Source: Pyrenula massariospora (Eukaryota > Ascomycota > Eurotiomycetes > Pyrenulales > Pyrenulaceae). From it: a DNA stretch of 64,000 nucleotides. Location of the stretch: contig JAGFMI010000004.1 of the NCBI GenBank assembly GCA_021030905.1, forward strand, positions 2,108,001 through 2,172,000. Reading direction: 5' to 3'. Numbering within the stretch: position 1 is the stretch's first letter; each line of letters begins with the position of its first letter. This document shows positions 12,801 to 22,243 of the stretch, piece after piece. The notes beneath the pieces were generated by a model. It had not been told where the DNA came from, did not search any database, and was given only the letters and a program-made list of their open reading frames with translations. The translations under genes and the position numbers were made by a program.

Positions 12801-12850
12801 AGAAAAGGAACGAAGTGTTCGTGTCTCGCAACACAGCACATCGCATCGCA
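6892..12850. other. Long region without a recognisable gene
   Basis: Almost 6 kb between the acidic protein gene and the 3' end of noxR. Frames on both strands are short (the longest is 155 codons at 8391-8858) and none carries a known motif, a signal peptide followed by a domain, or convincing splice-linked exons. The base composition looks ordinary rather than strongly AT-rich, so it does not look like heavily RIP-mutated repeat DNA. A tandem 15-bp duplication lies at 12386-12415. Unannotated non-coding RNA is possible but not visible. Confidence 0.5.
12386..12415. repeat. 15-bp tandem duplication
   Basis: ACTGCTATAGCTATT occurs twice head to tail with no mismatch, followed by related GCTAC/CTAC units. 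It is a small local repeat with no assigned role. Confidence 0.85.
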
Positions 12851-14693
12851 TCACATCGTCTTGACCCAAACCTGTAATCAAACCAGTCAGCCCGACTGTC
12901 CACTCACCAAAAAAAGCCGCGAGAAAGGGGTAAAAAAAACACTAACCTCCATCTTCCCCATATCACTCCTCTCCCTCCGCGCACCCCCCTTCGCCCCCTG
13001 GATCAGCATATCCAAATCATCCTGGTCCCCCATGGTAATCATATCCCCCTCGTCCCGCATCATCACCTTCAACCTACTTTTAATCCCAAACTTCTCTCTT
13101 ATCCTCCCTTCAAAATCGCCGTACTCGACCGCGGGGCCGATCATGATATAGCGTGTATCCCCGTCGGCGTGCACCTTGACGCGGATCTTGCGGATTTCTG
13201 TGGGTGGCGCGCGGCGGGTACCGGTGCGTAACGGGGAGGGCGCGGTGGTGGACATCATCTCAAAGTCGGCGTCGTCGATGTCGTCGTCTTCGTACAGTTC
13301 GTCGGAGGCCATGCCGGGGTCGTCGGCGGGGTAGTAAGGTGGGCCGCGGCGTTGTTGTTGAGGAGGAGGGGGAAAAGGTGGGCCACGGCGGCGGGCGCCA
13401 GGGTTGCCGCGGGAGGAGCGCGGGGATTGGTACATGTCGTAGACGTCGTCGTACATGCTGCCGTTGTCTTCCTGGACCGCGTCGAAACGGTTGGGGTTGG
13501 CATTGGTGGTCTCGCGGTAGAGCTGTGGGCGGTTCTGGTTGCGGGGGTATGGGCGGGGAATGGGTGGACCGCGGGGTTCTGAGGCGGTGCGTTGGGTGCC
13601 CATTCGCATCATTGGGCGGTCGTTGGTTTGGGGAGGGGACATCATGTTTCGTGGTGGAGGTGGGGGGAGGGGGTCGGTCATGGACACGTCTGTCATGGCG
13701 CGTTGGAGGGGTCGATTTGGGGGGTTGCGGACGGAGGCTGCGCGGCCGGTCATGTTGGCGGGTTTGTCGTTTTCTGGCGGTGGAGTCGGGGGGAACATGT
13801 TTCGGTTTATCGGGGGTTCGGATTGTTGGCGCTTGGAGGTGAGGTTTCTCTGGACGAGGTTTGTTGCGGCGTAGGAGATGGCTTCTTGTGGTCGATCGTC
13901 TGTGGGTACTTGTTGGGTGAGCAGGTTCTTCCTCTCTGACCCAGCGAAGCCGGTGAAAGCGTTGGAGCGGTCGGATGCGGCGACGAGGCGGGCCTTGCCG
14001 AGGTAGTCTTTGGTCTTGAGATTTTTGACTTTGGCTTCGTTGGGACGATAGACGACCCCGACGGGGATAGAGAAGACGGTATAACCTTCTGCTTTCTCCC
14101 GGATCGCTTCGTCAATAACATCGTGGTCGGGGGTAACTTTCTCCTTGACGGCGTATTGGAAATCTTGCATGCCTGGTCCATCCTGTTGCAAGTAGATGTA
14201 GCAGAGACCGCGGTTGAAGAGGACTTCGCAGGAGTAGAGGCGGAACTTTAGACCCAGCTGCTCGTAGTCGATATATGTATTACCTCGTAGATACAGCAAG
14301 GTGTCATTGAAGTTGGCGAGAGCTTCTTCGAAGTCGCCAACCAGGAAATTTGAGACGCCTTCTTGGAAATATGCGACAGCCAAGTACTGGTCAAGCTTGA
14401 TTGCGCGCTGGTAGCATTCGACCTGATTCTGGTTAGCTTCTCTTGCTCCATTCCGAGCGAGTTATGCAGTCATACAGCTTTCTCGTGTTCCCCAAGTGTT
14501 GCGTGTATCACACCACAGTTGAAGAGAATTTTGGATGTGTCTGAAATGTTGTCGAAAACTCTCAATGCCTCCTCAAACTCGTTATTGTCATAATGACCGA
14601 GGGCTTGCACCCAGGTCTCGATTTCCTGTAGATGGGTCAGTATGCTGCGTGCTTTCCTTCTAGACATGTCTAGCGAACCTGCTTGAGTGACAT
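12851..14693 (-). CDS. noxR: NoxR (p67phox-like NADPH oxidase regulator), TPR + PB1
   Basis: Cytosolic activator of fungal NADPH oxidases NoxA/NoxB, working with Rac and Cdc24/BemA to direct superoxide production during differentiation and hyphal growth. I rebuilt four exons: 14679-14693 (MSLKQ), 14476-14625, 12947-14422 and 12851-12871, joined by introns of 53, 53 and 75 nt with GT...AG ends; the product is 553 residues. The start follows the family N terminus MSLKQEIETWVQALG. TPR repeats (ALGHYDNNEFEEALRVFDN, FNCGVIHATLGEHEKAVECYQRAI, AYFQEGVSNFLVGDFEEAL) fill about residues 10-130, followed by the Nox-activation stretch and a Pro-rich disordered region. A C-terminal PB1 domain spans about 463-548 (IRKIRVKVHADGDTRYIMI ... 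MGDQDDLDMLI), the contact for Cdc24. First and last exons are microexons of 15 and 21 nt. Assignment is firm; the last splice is inferred. Confidence 0.93.
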
Positions 14694-16439
14694 ATCGGAC
14701 AACGATCTCCGGGTTTAAGGTGAGAAAAGCTTGGGTTCTTTCCTGAGTCTTCAACGACCGCCCCAAGCGAGCGGTCGTAGTGCCGGAATATTTCTAGCAG
14801 TTCTTTTCCTTTTTCAAGCTCAAAAGCATTGGTTGCCTTAATTGATTGCAGCTGCAAGGCTCAGAATGCAGAAGAAAGGCTGCCGACAAGGCCGGGTTGC
14901 TATTAGCAGTCTAGATCTGCTGTACCACAAGTATAGAAGAGCTATTCTCGTAGATGCTGCACGCGGGACTCTAAGCGCCGGGCTTTCGCTGGCTGCAGGA
15001 GGTTGGTTCGTGGGGTATGATCCGATTAGAGGGATTACAGCGTCGAGGAACAAACGAAGGGACTGGAGCAATTGGTCTCTGAAAAGTAGAAGTGAACAGT
15101 AAAAGAGTGACGGGTCGAGGTCCGGCCTAACTTAGATCGAGTGCGAAGCTGTGATGCTATACGGAATAGTCACGCTGCAGAGAAGGGAAGACGAACAGCC
15201 AGCCGTCCCCGAGAGCTGGGATGTGGTGAGCATTAGAGGGACAGACACATGACAGGCAGGTGGTCTCGAATCGGTGGAGCCATCTAGACCATTGGCTAGG
15301 ATCTAGTCACAAAATCCCGACGGTGGAAATCCTTGGTTGAGGACATCACACTTGGTGTCGCAGCGAGAGTCGAAGGCGGGACAGGACCGATGCCCCCTTC
15401 TAGATCGAGTGTGTGCGGAATATCTGGTACGACGACAGTGCGCGCCATCGGGGAGTGGCTGATTTGCTCCAGGAGGCCCCTGTCCCGTTGACCTTTCCAC
15501 AGGGGAACTGCCGTAGGGCTTCTCGCCGGCAGGGGCCTATTGGTGCCCGTGAAGAAAAGCAAGAAAGCTGGATGGCTGGATTGCACGCCCCCATGCATGT
15601 CACTGACCTGCGGACGTCTCTGACTCGCCAGTTGATGGGTTCACGGTGCCTCTATTTCTGGGTCTCGTGGGTGGTCCTCATCCACCGTGGGCGCTTAAAA
15701 GCTTTCCAATACCAACCACGATCACGCTGCACGACATGTTCTTTGGCAACAACTATTTTCATTCCGCTTCTATTTCAATCGTGACTCCATCACATGATAT
15801 TCTTCATTTTCAACAATGCCCAAGCAGTCGTATTCACGATCCTCGGCGTTCCCGGGCAAATGTGGTGTGTGCGCGATTTGAAGCTCCTCCCAATTCCCGG
15901 CCGTGACTGATGCGGTTTGAGAAGCGTCTCACGCGCCTGCGAACTGCAACCCATGGCATCATCGCCCAGCAACGAAGCAACGATCTTGCAGCCTCACACC
16001 AAAGGCCGAAATCAGCCAAGCCTTTTTTAAATGAAGGACTATCTTTTATACCTTTGTTAAAGTTAATGGTCTAGACCGTCGGCTCCGTCATTGTACATCC
16101 AGGACCATCTACATCAGATGGTTGACATCAGAGGGCTGAAGCCGTTTACACACCGCTTGCCTAAAATGGGTTGCTGCAACGGGCTTCAACTTCATGAAAC
16201 TCGTGCAATTTGGTAAGGCGTCTTTGCTGGGTCACGACCTTCCATCAACCTGAAGAAAAAGTTCAATGTCCGTGCAGCAGAGCAACGGCACAGCTCCGTC
16301 GCCAGGCGAAGCTCAAAGGAATCTTATGCTCTACTTCTTTCGTTTTACCTGCCTTAAATCAGGAAATAATGTTCCAGATTCAAAGATCATTATTGAGTTT
16401 GCATTCATAGTCTTCCTCTCCTCAATCAGTTGTGCTTTT
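14694..16439. other. Intergenic spacer between CCS1 and noxR
   Basis: About 1.75 kb holding the noxR promoter and 5' leader on its left and the CCS1 3' flank on its right (both genes on the - strand). The open frames, including overlapping ones near 15296-15600, show no family motif and overlap in several frames at once. Nothing further can be supported. Confidence 0.5.
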
Positions 16440-17346
16440 TCAACTAATCCCCCTGTCCTTTTGTTCCTTCCGCTCCTCCCACACTGTTTTGCCGGAGCAT
16501 GAACACACTGTTTTATCATTGTCCCATACGCCGGCACTTCGCGCAATAACACCAACGGTCGTATCCGGGTCTTGAGACTGAAACGCCCCTTCGCTCTGTT
16601 TTGACACGATCATGCTGCGACCGATAATCTCCCATATTGCCATTGGCCGGTCCATGAACTTGCTGCCTTTCCCGTCTGCCCCGACCTCTATGTTTCCTAG
16701 CTGCCCCCTGGGTTCCTCTTGTGGTTGCTTTTTCCCGTTGACCTTCTCTTTCAGGGCTTCCCACAAGCTACCTGTTGATGCCGGGCCGTCTGAGATGTCC
16801 CCTGTTTCCCTAATTGTGGCATTATAGGTTCCTGGCGAAAGTCCTCTAACCGTGAGGTCGACCAATGTCAGGACGGGAGACACTTGTACCACACGTGCTA
16901 ATCCGCGAACTTGGAAGGGCGTCGTGGAATGGGTCTCGAGAATGCAAACTGCGGCACCTATGACGTCTCAATCAGCAGCTTCAAGGCGAAACCAAGGATT
17001 TCATACTGTTTGAGGTTCCACTGCCTCTCAATATCGCATCTCGACCAGTACTTTGTATCGCCGAGACTATGGACGATGTAGGGGCTGTTCCAGATACGAG
17101 CACAATTTGATCCTTCAGGTTGGCTTCGACCTTGTGTATTCCTGTCTCTGGTCACAACGCTTTCAGGCAGCTATCGGGAGGCTTGCGTACCAGCTAATTG
17201 GTAAAGTGCACCAGATACATCTTTTACACAATGTTCACATGTCAAGGGGACCGCAAAGGTCGTCTAAGTATTACCCTGGTTAGCGGGGGCATTTCACTGT
17301 GCTCAGGCTCTCGGACCTGAAATGGCTCTCTTCCAATGCTTCCCAT
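16440..17346 (-). CDS. CCS1: Copper chaperone for superoxide dismutase (CCS/Lys7)
   Basis: Delivers Cu(I) to, and forms the disulfide of, Cu/Zn superoxide dismutase in cytosol and mitochondrial intermembrane space. Four exons were rebuilt: 17317-17346 (MGSIGREPFQ), 17191-17263, 17007-17141 and 16440-16957, with introns of 53, 49 and 49 nt; the product is 251 residues. Domain I is a ferredoxin-like Atx1 fold with the copper motif LTCEHC (usually MxCxxC; here Leu replaces Met) in TTFAVPLTCEHCVKDV. Domain II is SOD-like (VVQVSPVLTLVDLTVRGLSPGTYNATIRETGDI). Domain III carries the CxC site in DKTVCSCSGKTVWEERK. ARSAGVWDNDKTVCSCSGKT is highly typical of fungal CCS. It is divergent from the CDK11-like kinase, with about 380 bp between start codons, and in the same orientation as noxR. 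Confidence 0.94.
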
Positions 17347-17726
17347 GAGATAGCGTCAATAGATATTTCCAGATCAAAATCAACAGTGTAGTAGATTCAA
17401 ATGTAAATTGTGAGATAAAGCCGTGATATACCAAAAGTAGATGTGGTGTCTAATATCTGTGTAGTCCTTCGACCATGGCTTCGAGGGGTACTGGGGATTT
17501 GAAAGCAAAGCCAGCAGTTCACAATACGCCCCCACCTCCGAAATCTACCCGTATCTGCCAGCTCCACCTTAAGCCGTCACCGTAGAAATTTTTTCACAAA
17601 ACATGCTACGAGCGGCTTACAACAGCACCAGACCCAGGCGCACAACTACACAGAACCAATTGGGCAGTTGAATTGCACTGCTTTAGTTCCTCTTTACTCT
17701 TGGACGAACACCAAAACTCTATATTA
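17347..17726. promoter_or_regulatory. Shared divergent promoter, CCS1 / CDK11-like kinase
   Basis: The 380 bp between the CCS1 start codon (-) and the chosen kinase start (+) must hold both promoters. I did not find a clear TATA box or a metal-response element to assign. Confidence 0.5.
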
Positions 17727-19213
17727 ATGTCTAACCTACCGAGGTCAAAATGGGCAGAAGATGATGAAACAGCAAAGGCGAAAGCGCAGCGGAAGCGCGA
17801 AAAGGAAGAGAAGAAGCTAGCTAAAGCTGCAAAAGCGCGGGAAGCAGCTACTACAGATGGTCAGCTACCGACTACGACCACCGATCAGGCTGTCGATGGC
17901 ATTGATGGGGAATCTCAGAGACCGTCGAAAAGAATGAAAATGACAACGACCGGAGAAGAACAAGGTGAGGAAGGAGCAATTGTCGCTGTCGAAGAGTCTA
18001 CATTGCTTTCGTTTCCTACATCATCTTTAGCTTCTTGCAGAGACGTCGAAAAGTTTGATCGCCTCAATGATATTGAAGAAGGTTCTTATGGCTGGGTAGC
18101 GAGAGCAAAAGAGAAAGCCACCGGGGAAGTCGTTGCCCTCAAGAAGCTAAAGATGGATTATGCCAATGACGGCTTTCCAGTCACTGGTCTACGAGAAATT
18201 CAAACACTGATGGCATGCAATCACGCCAACATCGTCCGTCTACGTGAAGTAGTTATGGGTTCTACATTGAAAGAGTAAGTCTGCCAAAAGTCCTGTCGCC
18301 CCTGAAAAGCCCAGATACCAGACGTTGTTAACCACCTCCCCAAATCTACAACAGTGTATTCCTCGTCATGGACTTCCTCGAACACGACCTCAAGACTCTC
18401 CTTGAAGACATGCAAGAGCCTTTCCTCCCATCAGAAATCAAAACACTCTTGCAGCAAATCGTAGGAGCAACAGACTACCTCCACTCAAATTGGATCCTAC
18501 ACCGCGACCTCAAGACCTCCAATCTCCTAATGAACAACCGCGGCGAAATCAAGCTCGCCGACTTCGGCATGGCCCGCTACACCGGCAACCCACCCCCAAA
18601 GCTCACCCAACTCGTCGTCACCCTCTGGTACCGCGCGCCCGAACTCCTCCTCGGCGCCGACCACTACGGCCCCGAAATCGACGTGTGGAGCCTGGGCTGC
18701 ATCTTCGGCGAGCTCCTGACAAAGGACCCCCTCCTCCAGGGCAAAACCGAAGTCGACCAGCTCTCCAAGATCTTCTCCCTCCTCGGCCCCCCCTCCCGCC
18801 ACTCCTGGCCCGCCTTCTCCTCCCTCCCCAACGCAAAAGCCATCCGCCCCCTCCTCAACGTCCCCAGCGCCGCCAGCACCGGCCCCCACCCCTCCAAATT
18901 CCCCTACCTCACACAATCCGGCTTCCGCCTGCTGACAGCCATGCTCTCCCTGAACCCGGACGAGCGCCCCACCGCGGCAGAGATCCTGCAGCATGCGTAT
19001 TTTAGCGAGGACCCGAAGCCCAAGGCGAAGGCGATGTTCCCGACGTTTCCGAGCAAGGCGGGGCAGGAGAGGCGGCGGCGGCGGAGGGCGACGCCGCAGG
19101 CGCCGGTGAGGGGGCAGGCGGTGGCGAAGATGGGGGAGGAGGATTTTGAGGGGTTGTTTGCGGGGAGGGGGGAGGAGGAGAGGGGGGGTGGGTTTACGTT
19201 GAGGCTTGGGTGA
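17727..19213 (+). CDS. CDK11/PITSLRE-type cyclin-dependent kinase (Ppk23-like)
   Basis: Nuclear Ser/Thr kinase of the CDK11 group, linked in other organisms to transcription, splicing and mitosis. Two exons, 17727-18274 and 18355-19213, joined at GA|GTAAGT...AACAG|T to give 468 residues. I chose the start MSNLPRSKWAEDDE because it matches the usual short N terminus; the frame runs to a Met at 17673. A charged coiled region (about 15-45, KREKEEKKLAKAAKAREA) and a likely nuclear signal (PSKRMKM) precede the kinase domain (from about 110). Visible motifs: glycine loop IEEGSYGWV, catalytic Lys in VALKK, PVTGLRE in place of PITSLRE, HRDLKTSN, DFGMAR, activation loop TLWYRAPELLLG, and DVWSLGCIFGEL. 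The basic C-terminal tail ends in a Gly/Glu-rich stretch. It converges on UFE1 with 123 bp between stop codons. Confidence 0.92.
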
Positions 19214-19336
19214 TGGCTGGTTTGGAACAAGGGGGTCTTTATATGTTTTTATCTTGACGATGGTTGTATATACTCTCGCAATGCACCAGATATTCATCTT
19301 CTTTTGGCTCCTTCTCCCACCGAACCCAGCGGTTCT

Positions 19337-20486
19337 CTAAAACACCAAATCCCAAACCACCAACCACCCACACAGCCCCACCGTAGCCCAAAACACCATC
19401 CTCGCCGTGCTCCCTCTCTCGGCCGCCCTCTTCAGCTCCCGATTCCCCCGCTGCACATTCTCCCCCGTCCCCTCCGCGTCCTCCACCAACCGCTCGATCA
19501 TCTCGCCCTGCTCGTTCAGGTGCGACACCAGCGTGCCCTGCAGGTCGGCGATCTCGATCAGGCTCTTCTCCGCGGCCTGGACCTTGGACAGCGTGTCCTC
19601 GTAGTGGCGGAGCAGGGAGTTGTTCTCCTGCGCGAAGAGCTGCAGCTGCGCGGGGGTGAGTTGGGATTCGATGGCGGCGGATTCTTCGTCTGTGAGGGCT
19701 ACGCGGGTGGCGGTTGTGGGGTTGTAGGGAACCGATGGGTCTGTGGAGCCATTCATGTATGACTTCTCGGAGGTGATTGAATTCCTTGTCGCCTTTGCGC
19801 CGTCCATTTTCCACAGTATGCTCTTCTCCCGCTCTTTTTCTCGGTTGACGCGGATCTCGACCATCTCGCCGTAGACGGCGCCGGCTTCTTGCAGCTTGCG
19901 TCCAAGATACCATAATATGCTTTCTCTCACGGTCTTCAGCGCAAGGGCCTTTCCTTCATCCTCCTCCTGTTCTGGGCTTTTTGGCGCGGAGGCGATGTTC
20001 TCGGATCCGGCGGCCCATCGCCAGAGTACGCCTGAAGGTTTTCCGTACTTGCGCTCAAGGGTCGTGCGGAGAGTGTCCTGGCGGACGGTTTCGACGGAGG
20101 AGAAGGAATTGAGAAGAGTGTTGAAGGTGCGGAGTTGGGTTGTAGTGGTCGTGTCGAAGTTGGCGCGGTCGGCAGAAGTCAAATGAATTGGATGTGTTGA
20201 AGTGGAATTGGTTTTCGAGGGTTGGTGGCGGGGAGGGGGAGCAGTGGAGAGGTAGGGCTGCCGAAATTGGCGAAGGTTGTGGAGGAGGGAGGTTATGCTG
20301 GCGTTCTGAAGGGTCGTCAGAGATCTCCAGACGTCATAAACATATGACATGTCTTCAACATACTATTTGGAGAGCTTCCTCCAGAAAGTTGTCGATCCGC
20401 TTTGGTGATAGACTCCCCTCGTAGGGCAGAGATGTGTTATGGGTTGAGCTCAGGATTGAGCTCAAGGCGGGTCTGAGGTCAGCCAT
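19337..20486 (-). CDS. UFE1: ER Qa-SNARE Ufe1 / syntaxin 18
   Basis: Target SNARE of the endoplasmic reticulum for retrograde Golgi-to-ER fusion, partnering Sec20, Use1 and the Dsl1 tether. Two exons, 20364-20486 (MADLRPALSSIL ... FLEEALQI) and 19337-20305, with a 58-nt intron (GTATGT...TTCAG); the product is 363 residues. The N terminus shows the syntaxin-18 domain (LLHNLRQFRQPYLSTAPPPR). The SNARE helix is LTPAQLQLFAQENNSLLRHYEDTLSKVQAAEKSLIEIADLQGTLVSHLNEQGEMIERL (about residues 255-315, with the central Gln in NEQGEMI). A single C-terminal anchor (MVFWATVGLCGWLVVWDLVF) ends the protein without a lumenal tail, as for tail-anchored SNAREs. Starting at the internal Met at 20350 instead would read part of the intron. 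Confidence 0.92.
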
Positions 20487-20946
20487 AATTCTTTGTGTTA
20501 AGGTCGCGACACTGCAAAGCTGCAATTATAAGCTTATACAATCGTATGCATCATCAAATCGTGAAAGATGTTTGTCATGAATCTGATTTAGACAAGCTCT
20601 CTAGATCTCCAATTTTCTGGAGAGGGCTGCTGTACGCTCGCCAAGCTCCGAATATAAGGCTAGACTCAATTATGCTTAGCGCCGCACGAGACAGCCTTTT
20701 GAAGAATCGTTGATCTTGAATTTTTTACCTACCCTCGCTTGAGTTTCAACATCATTCAAGCTTATGTGCCGACCTCACCCGTCTAATGAGTCTTGTATTC
20801 ATACATATTCTACCAAGCTCTCTTCAGTCTACCTATCTCGTGAGCCGGGACCAGTACTAATATTGCCTTGTCTCAACTACCATACGGATCTTTTACATAT
20901 CCACAAGTCTTCCCGGTGAGTTTTCCTCCACGGTCCATGCTGCTCC

Positions 20947-21031
20947 ACTTCATGATGATTTGTAAACCGCAAACTAGAGTCTCTGATCCTTATGGATATG
21001 ACAAGCACTTGTACACGTCAGTCTGATTCGA
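20947..21031 (+). ncRNA. snR78: Box C/D snoRNA, snR78-like (LSU Um2421)
   Basis: Box C ATGATGA at 20952-20958, box D' CTGA at 20983-20986, box D CTGA at 21023-21026. The guide before D' (CAAACTAGAGTC, 20970-20981) is exactly complementary to the 25S rRNA helix GACUCUAGUUUG. The fifth base before D' pairs with the U that is Um2421 in yeast, the snR78 target. The guide before D has only an 8-9 nt possible match (LSU ACGUCAG region), which I do not rely on. There is no strong terminal stem. Ends are set five bases outside the boxes; the true ends are unknown. Confidence 0.85.
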
Positions 21032-21144
21032 TCTCAATCCATCAACCTCGAAGCTTCAACCTTTTGATGGCTTGTGCTAACTGTTGGATTGATAGATTTT
21101 GAACTTGCCCATGGTGTAAGCGACCTTGCCTCATTATACGCTTT

Positions 21145-21237
21145 CTCTCATGATGATTTTCTTTCAATATATACGCTGGAAATTACCGGCCGAGGCTCTT
21201 TGCCGTGGACGATACCAAATGGCTTTCTCTGACATCT
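21145..21237 (+). ncRNA. snR77: Box C/D snoRNA, snR77-like (SSU Um578)
   Basis: Box C ATGATGA at 21150-21156 and box D CTGA at 21229-21232. A degenerate D' (CCGA at 21190-21193) follows the guide AATTACCG, complementary to 18S CGGUAAUU in the 530 loop. The fifth base before D' pairs with U578, the snR77 target. The match is eight pairs, and continues (GCTGG with CCAGC) if one base is bulged. It is weaker than the other guides, but its place in the cluster supports it. Confidence 0.72.
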
Positions 21238-21414
21238 TGAATCAATGCATTCTAGTATGGTCCCTTAATGCCTGTCCGCTAATTCTTTATTTGAGAAACA
21301 GTTCAGAATCGCATTCGCATAGAGTGCAGAACCAGACGGCCAATTCTTTTCAGACCCTTTCGCTCCGACACCTCACACATATAGGAGGTAAGCGGCTTCT
21401 GAGATTAACCTGTT

Positions 21415-21519
21415 GCTACATGATGAATGGCACTGGGCTCCGACAAGTACTCCGCCGAGTATGTCATGGAGGAAATGCCCTGTTGTGGCAGGCCTAGAAA
21501 ACCTTGCCCACTGAGTCTA
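21415..21519 (+). ncRNA. snR76: Box C/D snoRNA, snR76-like (LSU Cm2197)
   Basis: Box C ATGATGA at 21420-21426 and box D CTGA at 21511-21514. D' CCGA at 21440-21443 follows the guide GCACTGGGC, complementary to 25S GCCCAGUGC. The fifth base before D' pairs with the C that lies 91 nt before Gm2288 in the yeast numbering, that is Cm2197, the snR76 target. It is slightly longer than its neighbours. Confidence 0.84.
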
Positions 21520-21659
21520 ATGATCTTAGACACCTACGCCTTGGCTCAACCATGATTCTAGGCTGACTCTAACACTCTTAGGATACTTGGTATATCTTCA
21601 TGACGATTGCTTGATCAGCTTTTCAAAAAGGGTAAATTATTCCGTTTCTGCTTCTCTTA

Positions 21660-21747
21660 TACTCATGATGAATTCTAGATGACGAGTCTTATTTGGGTTT
21701 CCAATGCAGACAATACTCTAATAACCATTCATGCTTTCCTGATCTCA
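21660..21747 (+). ncRNA. snR75: Box C/D snoRNA, snR75-like (LSU Gm2288)
   Basis: Box C ATGATGA at 21665-21671 and box D CTGA at 21739-21742. The guide TAGATGACGAG (21676-21686) is complementary over 11 bases to 25S CUCGUCAUCUA. With D' read as CTTA at 21688-21691, the fifth base before it pairs with G2288, the snR75 target. Confidence 0.87.
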
Positions 21748-21853
21748 ATGAACGTTCAGTTGACTTCATTTGCATGGAAATACCGTTGCTGACTGGTTTG
21801 CAGATAGTGTACGTACGGTATGTGTCCGATTTTGCTGTCGCTTTCCCGATCTT

Positions 21854-21942
21854 TTTCTGTGATGAACCGACCGTATTTAAAGACAAGCATATGTCCAAGT
21901 CAGCTTTAGCCGGCAAGGACGAGATCGTCACGCCTGACTCGA
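21854..21942 (+). ncRNA. snR74: Box C/D snoRNA, snR74-like (SSU Am28)
   Basis: Box C GTGATGA at 21859-21865 and box D CTGA at 21934-21937. The guide GACAAGCATATG (21882-21893) is complementary over 12 bases to the 18S 5' region CAUAUGCUUGUC. With a degenerate D' CCAA immediately after the next base, the fifth base before it pairs with A28, the snR74 target. It has the longest uninterrupted guide match of the cluster, with snR78. Confidence 0.9.
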
Positions 21943-22083
21943 ATCTTTGCATCTTGCCAAAGTTTTTGTAATAGGGTTTGATTAGCTGATGCTTAGACAA
22001 CCAGGAGCTCCTGACGTCGTCGTTATCGACTATTATCTTGAGTGAGTGATTTTGCCTAGTCTGCACCTTAGATCCGTGTTCTT

Positions 22084-22178
22084 CTTTCCTGATGACTTAT
22101 TCTATTTAATCACGACGGTCAACGCAGTCTTCGGACATTGACGACCATCGCCCTTGACCGGGCTTAGATCTGATAGCG
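22084..22178 (+). ncRNA. snR73: Box C/D snoRNA, snR73-like (LSU Cm2959)
   Basis: Box C CTGATGA at 22089-22095 (first base not the usual purine) and box D CTGA at 22170-22173. The guide TCACGACGGTC (22110-22120) is complementary over 11 bases to 25S GACCGUCGUGA in the peptidyl-transferase region. With a degenerate D' (CGCA at 22123-22126), the fifth base before it pairs with C2959 by the E. coli A2602 alignment, the snR73 target. Confidence 0.8.
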
Positions 22179-22243
22179 GTCTCTATTGCATTGTTGCTGC
22201 CGAAAGAGATCCGCTCATCTTGCTGACAATTGTACATCCACAG

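Larger units (their letters stand above)
20916..22243 (+). ncRNA. Spliced non-coding host transcript with six intronic C/D snoRNAs
   Basis: From the first donor to the last acceptor I can place six introns: 20916-21095, 21116-21301, 21388-21581, about 21632-21803 (donor alternatively 21590), 21818-21996 and 22042-22243. Each has a GT donor (GTGAGT, GTAAGC, GTAAGC, GTAAAT or GTATAT, GTATGT, GTGAGT), a CTAAC/CTGAC-like branch site and an AG acceptor. Each holds exactly one box C/D unit. The distance from the end of box D to the branch adenosine is 50-58 nt in all six, the spacing known for intron-encoded snoRNAs. The exons between them are only about 14-90 nt and share no open frame, so the host appears non-coding. 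The transcript ends are not visible; a further possible donor (GTAAGA at 22370) leads into sequence with no C/D boxes. It is divergent from UFE1. Confidence 0.82.

Noticed and set aside
18527-19297. 256-codon frame opposite the CDK11-like kinase
   Set aside because: Antisense shadow of a GC-rich kinase exon; the + strand has all kinase motifs.
19239-19913. 224-codon frame overlapping UFE1
   Set aside because: Same-strand alternative frame of the SNARE gene, Arg/Gly-rich as expected from GC-rich third positions.
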